From Linepithema humile (taxonomy: Eukaryota; Arthropoda; Insecta; Hymenoptera; Formicidae): a DNA stretch of 64,000 nucleotides. The notes below the pieces were generated by a model, which was given only the letters and a program-made list of their open reading frames with translations, was not told the origin of the DNA and did no database searches. Below are positions 1 to 13,300 of the stretch, in pieces. How positions within the stretch are numbered: position 1 is the stretch's first letter; each line of letters begins with the position of its first letter. The translations under genes and the position numbers were made by a program. The stretch spans positions 2,542,001 to 2,606,000 of the forward strand of contig NC_090131.1 in NCBI RefSeq assembly GCF_040581485.1, given 5' to 3'.

Positions 1-152
1 ACTGAAGTTTTACAGGAGCGAAAGTATGACAATTTAATGTGTAACATACATGAATATTTCTATCACGGGGATACAACATTCGATTTATTATTTGTGTAAC
101 CTTCGTAATATTATTAGAATGTTCTTGTCAGGAGGAATTTCGTAACGAGACG

Positions 153-240
153 CGAAGAAAGTGAGATTATATTTCGAAGAAAGTGAGACTATATTTCGAA
201 GAAAGTGAGACTATATTTCGAAGAAAGTAAGATCATAGTA
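153..240. repeat. 22-bp tandem repeat, about 4 copies
   Basis: Units start at 153, 175, 197 and 219. The unit reads roughly CGAAGAAAGTGAGACTATAT plus TT. Units 2 and 3 are identical, unit 1 differs by one base, and unit 4 is diverged at its end. It lies inside the intron at the left edge that follows the P-loop exon of ABCG A. Confidence 0.9.
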
Positions 241-1304
241 TAATAAAGAAAGCGAAACGAGTCGCTTGTATAAAAACTGAAAGTACACTCGAGGTTACAC
301 CGAGAGATTACGATAAAATCTTTCCACAGCAGCAGGTTTATGGTGACATATGCATACGCTTGCGAGTGATGCGAGTATAAATGTGCGGATGTCTATTGCA
401 AATTTTAAAGTTGAAGTGCCAATTTTCATAAAGAAAAAGAGAAAACGTAGGTACGAATATTTTGCATTCTATTCTCTGATCGCCTGTGCCTTTTCCAATG
501 CGTATGTCACGTTTATTTATTGATGAATAGGTGACAGACGAAAATTACATCTAATACTTGACGTTTCGACTAATTTCCGACGTGAGGCTCCGTAAAAAGC
601 GAGGTTTGATGAAATGTTTTTCTGCGAAAATATTGTTGGGAAAAGATGCGTGAACAGTTTTATTTTGTGAGATTGCATGAAAAGATTATTTGAATTTTGA
701 CCGCGTAAATATTTGTCTCGCAAAATAACTTTTTAGAGATTTCAAGATCGATAAATAATACAATTAAAGACAAATAAGAAGGTAAACAGCGTAATTAAAT
801 TACAACGTGCAAAATTATTTGAGTAAATAATTTAAATAAAATATTTCTTTTTATTGTAATTTTCTTTTTAACAAAACAGATTTAATGGCAATATGGAGAA
901 GTAATTAGAATGATATTGTACATAGGAATATTTGTGAATGAGTCATGAAATATTATCAACTATAACCAATCAGAGATGGAAAATAAACAAATGGACTTTT
1001 ACCGGCTACTACTATCAACTTATCTGTAAATGTACATGTGTAAATATAGCAGTGCAAAGCAGTACACGTGTAGCAAAACAGTTGTAGCGTAAGCTAATAT
1101 TACGATATTAAATGACAAAGTATGCAAGTTTCATTCTCGTTTAATTTGCGCAATTTACATTTCATCAAAACGTTAAACGCGCGTGAAAAGCACAAACATT
1201 CCTCCTGGAATACTACTTTAACGTTTAACATTAAATTTTTTCTTTAATCAGCAACGTATGGTAAAAGACTACATTGTGAAAGTTGCACGTATACGTTGAC
1301 TCAC

Positions 1305-4300
1305 TTGTATCCGGTGAGAATATTTAAGAGCGTCGACTTTCCCGCGCCAGAAGGGCCCATAATAGCCGTCAGCTCGCTGGACCGCAGCCTGCCACTGACG
1401 GATTTCAGAATTGTTTTTACATCTGAAAATAGAATAATATAACTTGAAAGACAATAGAAAATAGAACTTGAAATCTATGTAGGGGCTGAACATAAATGTT
1501 TCTTTTATGTATATTTATTATAACATTCTGACAACTGATGTGAGATTATTGAAACTTAGGTTAAATAATCTTATCTTGTAAAAATCATTTAATTTACATT
1601 TACAATGGCAAGCTAATAGTATGTTGATGATATTCTCGATCAACATTTACCGATTAGTCAGAATTCGTTAAAGCAACATTTTTTCCTATGATTTTCAAAG
1701 ATACAAAAATCAGAGATGTATCGTGCATTATTAAGTTATAATTGCTAATATCAATGTTGCTAATGATGTATAAGTATCTCTGTTTTTTTGTGATGGGCAT
1801 TACGAATGCATAACTCGAGATAGCAGCCAAAGAAAACAGGACAAAGTTCAGGACTAATAAGCACGCTATATTGCGTTTCGTACAGTGAATCTGTGATTCA
1901 TGCGCAGAGGCCGGAAGAGCGATTCAATTAATGAGTCTGGTTGCAATGTGAAAAGCTAAATTATGACGTCATTTCATTTATTAACTGAACCTCAGTCGTT
2001 AAGTAATGTAATTAAAAGAAAAGATCAAGAGTGTTCTGAATAATAATTAAATAAAAGTGGACTGCATCCACTTATATAATTTTTATTCATATTAATTGCA
2101 GAAGATTTAAATGTTCGATAAATTCATCAGATGTAGTTTCTATGTATTTTATATTTCAATAGATTAGAAAATTAGAGACATATCTTATCCTTATTTTCTT
2201 ATCCTATTTTATTTTACGTGTTATTACTACTAAAAATATATATGTGACCTACTTGATTAAATATACAGAATTTTAATTATTTAGCAACATTAGAATATAC
2301 AAAATTTTTCATGTGTTTTTATAAATGCTTTAGATTTAAATTTCAGTACATTACATGGAAAAAAAATTTCACGCATTGAGGTACTTGCGAATAAATATTT
2401 TGCATCGTGTCAAATACAAAAATACTTTTTTTTAATTTTAAAGCGTCACAAGCAATTTATTATTAGTATATTTTTAATAAAACATAAAAAAATAATAGTA
2501 TTTATTTTTATTCACGTATATACGTTCTACATTAGTGTTGTTTTGTTATAAGACTGTAGCGTTACATACGCACGTAAAGTGGCAATTCAGCATTCTTTGA
2601 CGAAGATAAATATCATTGTTGTCACGTTCGTCAGTCATAAGAAAGCCTGACCACCTGTCCGCTAGGTGTACAAATATTTGTGAACCGCACGTGAAGATGC
2701 ATAAAATGATACAATAAAACTTCGATTTTCAACTCAAGGTAAACCGGTTTCGATCCATTTTATATAAACACATACGCATAGAATGCACATGCAACTTTTA
2801 AGACATAAATTGACTAATAAAACAGCGATAATTATTAATGTACTAAATTAATGAGAAAGCTTAAAGTATCGATATCGTCATTTCGTTTATTATTCATAAA
2901 TGCGGATATCTTTTATATAATCGATTTTTTTACTATACGACAAAAAAATATATGAATAGCATACGACATATTAAACGTAAAGATAATTAGAAATAATTTA
3001 ATTAAAGTAAAACAATCATTTTTTTATTACTTTATTATTAAAATGTTTCAATTTAGCTCGGTTCTCTATTGCGCAGTTCTGTCACATAATGTTTCGATGA
3101 CTATTACTTCTTGATGATGATCGAAAGAAACAATATAAATATCCACGCTTATAACAATCGTGTCGTTAATTGCATTGTGTGCTATTGATTGACCAACGTA
3201 CGCAGAATGTAATATTACAGACCACACGTGAACGATCCTTTAACTCGGATTTACGCGTGTAGAAAGAGAGAGGCGAATCAAGATTGTTAATTTCGAGCCT
3301 AGAAGAGGCTGCGAATTGCGCAAACTATGAATTGCAAAAATTTCGCTATGGCATACATAGTGGCTTACGGCGGTTAAATTACGGTTGCTCATGCTAAATG
3401 CACGATTCATTTGTGTTAGTGTATACGAATGTGCCTCTGTGCACGTGTAAATAAAGGAAGCAAGAGCGCGAGACGGAGAGAAAGAGAAAGGGAAAGAGAC
3501 AGACCGAGTAAGAGAGAGAATCACACGGAGAGGCCTCAAAATCTAACTACTCGTCTAAGTCTTGTTTTTATGAGGCCATATCGCACTTTCTTCATTTCAT
3601 TTTGCAATCGTCGGAATAGACTAGCGCAACATTGCTCCACACCGTATCGAGGTGTTGCAGCATAATCTCTCGAATGTTAGCCCAACATGGTACTATTTGC
3701 TGTAGTAATCATATATTTGAAGTGCTTCGTTCACTTACAATAATTTTGACATAAAATTTACGACATTTGGAGAAATCTCCGACACGCGAAATTGTTTTTT
3801 ACAGCACCTCCGTTGGTTTTCGAGAGTTACAATCTTACGAAATCTTACGAAATTCTAAAGTAAAATTTCATAAAATTGTTATCTTTATCTGAAATCCGTA
3901 TCGAAACACATAAACATTAATATAACATGACAACTTGAATTTCCTAAAAGCGAAAATAAAACGTAGCGAGGTAAATCAAGGAAAGATACATATTCAGCGA
4001 TATGCTTGTGGTGGTTAGAATTTTTCCGTTATTGATAAACATTTTTAAAGATTACAAGAGAAATGAATTGCGAGCAAGGATATTTAACAAGAGCGATATC
4101 TTGTGCTTGATAATTTATGTATCGCAGTTTAACACGTGGATATCACGTTGATAGAACAGTGAAATTTTCATTGAAATTTCAATAATGGAAAAAGTGACAA
4201 CTGATTGCAAATAACAAAGAAAATAAAGAGAAGCAACAAAAAATACCGACAATAAAATATAAAATTACTGTTGGATGAAGCGCAACTTTGTTGTTTCTTG

Positions 4301-5431
4301 CGCACAGTATAGCATTTGGTCACGCGAGCGTAATGTAGGTCATACCCTAATTAGATAACACATTTCGTTCTTTAAACTAATAAAAAACACAATCGAGATA
4401 GTTCCATTCCTTTCACATGACAGAACACGAAATTGAGAAGTGTGATTCGAAATGTAACTTGAGTTTTCTATTATCTACACTGGTATTTAGCAGTGTGGCA
4501 CATCACTGTATTTTTTTTCACCAAAATTTGTAGAGTTCGGTCAAGTGATGTGCTCACAAACAAGCGTGATTCAATTAAACACATTGTTTGCCAGAGATTA
4601 CATTCCTCTTATATTCCTTTTATTTTTGAAGATAAATCGAGCCAAATTTGTCGATGCTTGAAAAATATATCATTTTGTTATCGACGGCAGTCTTTATATG
4701 ATTTTTGATAAGGATTTTCTCTGATAACTCGGTTGTTAAAGCTTGAGCATTCTTGCGCATCCATCAATGTAAACCTATAACGTATCACGTGATAAGAATT
4801 ACCTAATATATTGAAGCATTATTCAATTATGCTCGGCTGGACAATATTAATCTGCGTTTTCTAAGTCCCTCAAGCGAACAGTACGGGCTTTTTGCAACGT
4901 GTTATGCATTCTTAAACGAATCGAATATTAAATATCAATTGTGAAAGCATCCGGGCGATCGTAAATTACTGAAAAATATCAAAAGTGATGTCTATCATTA
5001 ACGAAATAGAAAAAAAATTCTTGCGTAATTATCATTGGCGAGAAGACGAGATTATTACGAGACATCTGCAAAATAGTAACATATTTCAGGATAGTGCTGT
5101 ATCCTGGATTACGATACTATACATTAAGATCAATCAAAGTTGACTTCCAACTCTCTAAAAGTAATACGATACCGATGCTATATTCAAAGTATCGCACGAA
5201 CGTATTTTATATATATTTTATCAACATTAAAATATCCTCGCAAGTTATTTTATATAACATTCTAAGATTTGTTAAAAAGATTTAATATAATTTATTCGTT
5301 GTTGGCTCATACTCGAAACTAATGATAACTCAAATCAGTATTTAAAGTGGATTCGTAGGCGAAACCGGAATTTTATCGTAGCCAGCTGTTGTAAATGGTA
5401 CACTTCGTGCGCGATAAGAAAAAACAAAGAT

Positions 5432-5494
<63 letters not shown>

Positions 5495-7277
5495 CACGTT
5501 GATTCAAGTGTGGATTTAGCAAGAGAGAAGTGTAATCTGCTACTTTATTTTAGAAATCTCTTAAATATTTGAAAAAGATTGTGAGTGTGTACTCTAGTCT
5601 ATGCTTGCATTCAATAAAATTTACATCTTTCTCTTTTCTTGAGTTCAAGGTTTATATCGTTGACATAATCAACGTAGAATATCTCGTTTGAAAGATTATG
5701 TCACAATCCATACTGCAAAATTGCGGTCACTAATGCCAAGAACCTTTACACTCCAAGAACAACCGTAATTCAAATTCTTGAACGAATACTCGAAGGAATA
5801 TATGTGCTGCTCACGCTGCTTACAAATAAAAAATAAAGTGAATCACGAAGTAAGAACGTAAAGGCAATAACGACAATGTCACGAAATTACACAAATTGCT
5901 GTGGAGTTTCGATAATGGCAGACTATGATCCAATTAGTTTTCTTACTTCATTGAGATTTGAAATATCATCTGCAATAATCGATTTATTGCGAAAGTATTC
6001 CCTTGCGAACTATAAAAGGAAATAAAATGAAAATGCGTCATGTTTAGAAATAGCTTAGAAACAATCGAAACATACGATGCAGTCTGTACGCGTATATCAT
6101 AAGCTATACAGTCATCACGGAGTGTGAAATGTCATAACACAAATAGTCTAACCGCAATAGTAAGGAAATTATAAATATAAAATCGATTGGATGGTGCGCA
6201 ATATGACTTCCTTATACTATTATTAACTTATCGATCTAGTGTATAGCAATGCTGTGACGCTAGATGCAACAGGTGCGATTACTAGTTTTTATCTCGATTA
6301 TTTATAGCAATATTTGCGCGTCAGAAAGTCTGAGAAACGTTTATATACGAGAAATAGGCGAGTTGTCCATTCTCTGTATTCCAGCAGCATTGAGCAGCGC
6401 GCTATCTCTCGCGCGCGTATAGTTCATATTATATTTTGATAAACGCGCGGGAATGTATATTCACGAAGAGCACGTTGTGTCGAGCTGTGCGGAGCCACTG
6501 TAGTATCTCAAGCGGATAATGTATTTCTCCGATACAATTGGTACTTTCACTCGGTGGTCAATGTCATCGGAAACAAGTTTACGACTGTCTATCTCGCGTG
6601 GCATCGACCCACGTTTCCGTCAGTTAAAAGCTGGTTTTTTGCACGCGAAGGCTGTGCAAAAAAAAAATTATGTAAGATACTTCGGAAATTTTGTTGTTGG
6701 TGTGCGTGCGTGTGCGTACAAAGGACATAAAACAACTTGGATCACTCTTAAATACCGAAATCAAATGTACTAAAAATACTTTACATACATGATAAAATTA
6801 AGTATGACCGGTCGCAATTTTATCTTTGCGAAGTTTTCAAATTGTTGATATATTTTGTCTTTTTATAATGCGGAAAAAAAGAAATATGCAGTTGATTTTT
6901 TTTACATAAAAGATTAAGATTGTGTTATGTAGAACAAATTTCCGGTAGAAAAAAAGATATTCGATTGTAAGAATAATTGCTGCTTGCAATTAACAGCATT
7001 CATAAAAAATTGCGAAATAAGGCTCTTTCTCTCTCTGTTTCTCTCTCTCTTTTTCTCTGGCGTTTCTGATTATAATTATCCAACAATGAGTCATTATACT
7101 TGAACGCTCAATGGCATGCTACTGTTTGGAATTAAAATTCCCTATACATGTGAACCGCCATGTGGAATAATAATATAACTTAGTAAAATAATAATTTTAA
7201 CATTTACTTGATTCCATGCGTAATGATTTTGACGCAATAAAAATTTGAATAAATTTGCTTTTTATGGAATTATAAAT

Positions 7278-7345
<68 letters not shown>

Positions 7346-10300
7346 TGAATTTAAATGAAATATTCTCTAAAGTATTTTTATTAATTTTGTGTTTTAGTTT
7401 ACACGCAATTTTCAAGTGTGTGTGTGTGTGAAGCTGACGCGTTATTTCATAGAAACTCATAAATAATTAGGAGTTCTGGCTTTATTCTCAATAATAGTTC
7501 TAAAATTCTTCATAGTTTAAGCAAATAATTCTGTGACCATTAAACCGACGAAAATGCTTCAGGACGAACTGAGACGCCAACTTCATGCAGCGTCTCACTT
7601 TATCCTATGACATTTTTGTTTATTAATCAGAACTATTTGTTTAAATTATCAAGAACTCTAGAACTGCTGAGAATAAAGCCAGAACTCTTAATTATTAATG
7701 AGTTTCTACGAAATGATACGCCAGCTTCACACACACACACACACACACACAATTTTCAATTCTGATAATCATCGATCCTTCAAGGATGTGAAGTAATTTA
7801 AGACGAAGTCTACAGTGGGTGGAACAAATTGCAATTCCCTAACTGCTGAGTACAATTATATATTCATTACTTATACATGTACATAATTATGGTGACACTT
7901 AAATGCAATGGAAGCAATAGTCACAGTTTTTATATCAATTCAAAATACTTATTAAAATATTGAAACATTTGTATCCAATATTATATGAGAATGTTGAATA
8001 TGATTGGAAATCTTGCTACTTGTAATTGAGAAAATTATCGCGCGGAAGTAGATAATATATGCTAACGCGAGATTTGCAAGAAATAGGAGTGTTTTTTAAC
8101 ATTCAATAGGAAGTTATTAAATTTTCATTATAAAAAAATGTTTATCGAGCAATTATAATAATTATACAGTGAGAGCTTAAGTGAACGCGAAATCTTTTTT
8201 TCAAAATGGCTTTGCCATTTGTGTTGGATTCGCGCAAAAGTAACGCGCGGAGAGAAAATGCAGTTCAAGGGCGGAGTGCTCACATACCGTACGATTTGCG
8301 ACATGCTCTTTGAGTTTTTTGCTGCTTTTTTTTCTACACTACTGCATTATATTCAGTATCACAATATGCTATCACATCTGATTAGTATTAGATCGACAGG
8401 ATATTGATGTTACGTTAGCTCCGATCGTTCGGCTCTTTCTTCTTGTAATTTCGACTTACTCAATCAAAGTCTGTCCAATTATCGCAAATCTGAGATATGT
8501 TAGTTGCACATACTAAGGGAATTATGAAAGTTTGAAAGATTCAAAGTATTCAGAAAAACCTCGTTAAATTGCGACAGAATGTCGTCAATTAACATCTTAT
8601 CTATGATTCAATGATATGCATTACGTATAAAAAACCTATTTTAACATTTTATGCATGAGAGATAATTGAGAGGTATAAGCGAATTTCATGTTTAATTAAT
8701 CGCCTGTAGCGCAAAGCAAAGCAGCAAAACGAAGAGTCATCTCGATTCTTTAAATGTCGATGCAATGAAAAATGCACGACAGCGCAACGTCGGCATTATA
8801 AGAATATATATATATGTGTGTGTGTGTGTGTGTATCGCTCATTAAGAAGTGACGTAACTTTTTATGAAGAAAAACCTCAGACTTTAAAGTTCATTAGAAT
8901 TTTTCACCGAAAGTGACATCGCAAAGTAATACATTGTATCTTTCTGCGTATTAAATCATAAAATACGAATGCTTTAATGTATGCATGATGTAAAACAAAA
9001 ATTCCAAAAAAGTATTAACAAAATCCAATTACTACGAGTCTCTGAGTCAGAAACAGTCGATACTTAAAGACAATTGTTAAATTATAAGTAATCCGCAGTG
9101 ATGAAATAAAAAATGAATAAGTTATCAAAAACAACGTAATAAAAGCACGTTACAGATACTATTAATTTTAATTTTATTTTTTATTAGGGTTGAGACGAGT
9201 CTTATAAGGTCATGTTGACAACAAATAAATAAATAAATTAAATAAATAAATGTCTATTGCTAAAATATATATATATTTGAAATAAACGAAAAAAGAGATA
9301 AGAGATAAAAATTACAGGAAGGAAGGCAAGCGGTAATCTCAAAGTTTTTGAGACATGACCGATCGGTTACACGATTTTTCACTTCGTGGAAAAACCGAAG
9401 AAACCCACGAAGATTTCGATACTCCGCTGCTCGTAGTCGATATTTTATCCTCTTTATTTTATCGTTATTTTATCCTCTTATCTAAACTGAACAATTACCC
9501 GGGCGACAATTATCCGGACAATTCGACAAGCCTCATACTGTTTTTATCGCTTGTATTGTTCATTGCTTATTTATCCCGTCGAACGTTCGCGAAGCATACG
9601 ACAATTTCTCCGATATTTACGCTTATATTGAAAAAAAATTCACGTTGTGGTACATTTTTTCAATTTTAACTTTCACCTTCATCTACCTATCCTTTCAATT
9701 ATAATCGAAAGTGAAAAAAAATGGCGTACATTCGACTTGTATACTGATTGGAAGACAGATTTTGTACTGATCGCGCATTAAAATGTCGGATTAAAATATT
9801 AAGTAGAAAGTGCACTTACTATTTTTGCGGCCTTCTCGAACTTTATATGTGAGGTCAGTAAACGCCAAGTCGACCGGTGGCCTCTTTGGTAGATGCGTGA
9901 TCGTCTTCGGCTGCGCCGCGACGATCTGCAGCCGCACCGCCGAGCTCTTCCTAGGTTGCAATAAAATTCCATTGGTGTCATCCTCCGTCGAGCAGTTTCC
10001 CTCAAGCTTCATCTTTCAATGTGATTGTGTACTTTCGTTTTCTCGAAATCCGAGATTTATTTAGATGCACACGTATCCGTCGCTACGTTTCGAAATTGAC
10101 GGGAGTAACACGCGAGAATTCCGTGTTCCACGATATTTATCACTGCCTGCAATATCATTTGCGCTCATATAATGCAATGTACATCGCCTTTTAACTCTAA
10201 CATATTTAAAAATTGTAAATATAATCTTTAATTTTGGAGTAGGTTCAATTTGATAGCAAATTTATTCATGCAAGAGTCTCAATATTGCGAACGAATAAAT

Positions 10301-13300
10301 TATTTTGATAAGTATTTTTACTATAAAATAATTGCTTTACTTTTTATTCAAGAAAAAGTCTTAGCTGTTTTCTCTTTCTATTATATCACATTTTTTATAC
10401 CTTTATCCATTATACCGCATCTTTTTAGTTTATCACTTTAATAATTCATACTATGTCCTTGGGAAGTTACAAAAAATATAAAAATTTGAAGAAATTGTAA
10501 TCAAAAGAAAACAGGAAAGCTTACATTTATACAGCTCGTATACTTATACGTGTATAAATGTTATTTTACTGTTTATCAAGTGTAAGTACACACGTCTGCG
10601 ATATCGGCACTGGCATCACATTCATAATCAACGATGCAAAGTACGAAACGTGATTTATCGCGATAATATAGTATGCATTTTATAACGCGCCTTAATCTGT
10701 TATTAAATTCAATAAAAACTTGTCCGATCGACATTTCAATTGTTAAAATATTATATACAAAAACTGTAAATATAATTAAATATAATTGCACATACAACAA
10801 TATATAATATGAAATATTAAATATACGCGGAGAAAATGCAAATATCATAAAACGCAAAATACTAGTAAGTAAAAAAATGCATACTGTGAACTGATTTGCA
10901 AATGTAATTGGTATTGTTTTTATCAAATCGAGCAAATAGTTTCTAATCGACTGTATTGATCGTTATCATTGCACATTGCTCACTTAACTTTTTCATCGTA
11001 TAAACGTTCAGTTCCGGTATTAACTCCACATGATACAGAAATGCCGATTATATGAAGTGCGCACTTTTGCCAGTGTTAACATCGTTTTACCGAACGTGCT
11101 TACTTTCGATAAAAGCACATTTGCATATTTTTCAGACAACAATTTTCTAAGAGTATTAAAAAATTAATTTTTTTTTCAGTAAGATTTTTCCTTCTTACAA
11201 ATCCAATATCAAAAGTTATCTTAAAAATGTTGTTTTGAAATATCTCTTTTCAAGGAAAGAGCCATGTTAATGCACTGATTCTTACATTGCACGGTGCCGC
11301 GCGCTCAATTTCACGATACTTCTTCGAGGAAACTTTTCCGGACACTAAGCTAGTTAGTCTTGAAGTGCAGCGAAGCGCATCTCGAGCTGAAGCGTATCCT
11401 GCTCTGAAGCGTAGGAAATCGACAATGACGAGCACGACGTTTGATCCGCACTGCTGCACGTGTCGCGATGCACTCCCGAGTATGCGCAACGCGTCGCGGC
11501 TTTTAGGAGCACCGGTCTGTACTCCGATAACAAAGTCTACGGTAGGAAAAACCGGTGGGGAAACAAAGAAGGCGTCTAATACCTCCCCTCTACGATACAC
11601 TCGCCGTGACGGCTCGAGACTAACTGATTGTGAGTTAAAAGCCGCGCGGCTGTATCGCGGCTGTCGCCATTGACCGTCATCGTTGCATCTTTTTTTGTCT
11701 CGCTCCCTTCTTTCTCTCTGTAGTTTTCCCTCCCTTTTCACACGCCGTGCAACCAAGAAACAAAGCACTCATGGTGCCGTGAGAACAATGGTATTCTTAA
11801 ACCAATGCTTTTGTTGGGAGAGAACACAAATAACTATCGTTGATAATTTTAGAAAATTCTGAGAGACTTTATCATGTTTTTTAATTTTCGAGATCAATGT
11901 TACACTTTAATAATGTCTCTAGTAGACGAATTAAATTTCTATATGAAAAATATTAATAATTCTCGCACCAACGTCCAGCGATGGCTCGAGATGCCTTTTA
12001 ATATGTATTAATTTGATATTATATCATACGAGCCTATTCCTTATATCTTATAATTCTTTTAATTTTATTACAATTTTTTTCTCACAATTTATTATCTTGA
12101 TTAAAGATTCAGCTGTATACATGTGCATATATATAGATGTGATTATTATCGATAATTTCTTGTTCGCATAATGAGTATTATATTAATAGAATAAAAGTAT
12201 TGTATTTTTGTGTGTATGTATTAAAAAGCTAATTAACATCGTTCGACGATAAACACAATAATTCGTTGACTAGACGCGTTCGTTAGTTAGAGCGACAGTT
12301 CGGATCGAAAAATTCTCCCGCGATTCGTGTAAAGCGCATTGTCTTGATTTCGAAAAGAAACTTATATCAAAATGCAAACAAACTTTTAAAATCTGAGCTT
12401 GCAAAAATAATTTATGAAAAGTCTCTGAAATTACCTCTTGTAACTTTAACTAGGTGACATTTTTAACGAACGTTTTCTTTAAATAAATATTAATAAAGTA
12501 AAGATAAAATTTTGCAAGTTATCACTCATAAACTGCGATAAATGATCAGAAAAATACGGTTATTATGAATTATTCAAAGATTTTTTCATATATTGACATA
12601 AATATATAAGAATTTATTAAATTTTATAAACTTATAAATTATTTATAAACTTTATAAATTATTTATTAAAAATTTATAAACGACGATAGATTAACAATAG
12701 CAAAATTCTTTATATAAAAACGGTAGGATTACACTAGGAAAAATATTTCGTTGAAGAAGTCAAATATTTGATTGAAATATGTCCAAACTATTTAAATAAT
12801 TATCCTAAACAAATGTCTTTGTTATCAATAATTTTTTCTTATTAATTTAATGTTTTCAAACATCAAATGTTTAACTATTATGCATCTTTCATAATATAAA
12901 ACAACATATTTGGTTGCTATAAAGAAAGGCCTCAACAATTTTGCCAAAAACACTAAATTTTTTTCCAAATGTCATATCCTCATGGAGCAATATATTATCA
13001 TTAGCGATAATATCGCTAATAAAATAGCGATATATCAGCGATGGAAGAATAAATGTAATATTAATGAATCGATCGCCTTATACGCGCCTTATGTGGATTG
13101 TGTACGTGTTAAATTAAAAACAAAGATACCAACCAGTTTGAAAACGTATTCTCCTTTGACGTCAATCGACACTGATGTACTCTATACAAGTATACGATCG
13201 CCGGAAGATCCTTGGTTAAACATTGATTATAAATCAGCATGGTTTGGGAGTGAAATTGTATTTTACGTCACAGGCACGTTTGTGTGCGTTCATTAAATGC

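Larger units (their letters stand above)
1423..9819 (-). other. Intron of ABCG paralog A (8.4 kb)
   Basis: Donor GTAAGT at 9819 and acceptor TATTTTCAG at 1423 join phase 1 to phase 1. The interior is AT-rich with no coding segment I can support. It contains a (TA)n run at 5435-5491, an (AT)n run at 7277-7343, a TA/TG microsatellite at 8804-8833, and the long-TIR element at 7416-7750. Confidence 0.8.

Noticed and set aside
7197..7460. Minus-strand frame rich in YIYIYI
   Set aside because: It is a translation of an AT dinucleotide repeat and a transposon arm.
11250..11768. A 172-codon minus-strand open frame in the ABCG A intron
   Set aside because: It lies in a CpG-rich block that is open on both strands, shows no family motif, and does not join the neighbouring exons in phase.
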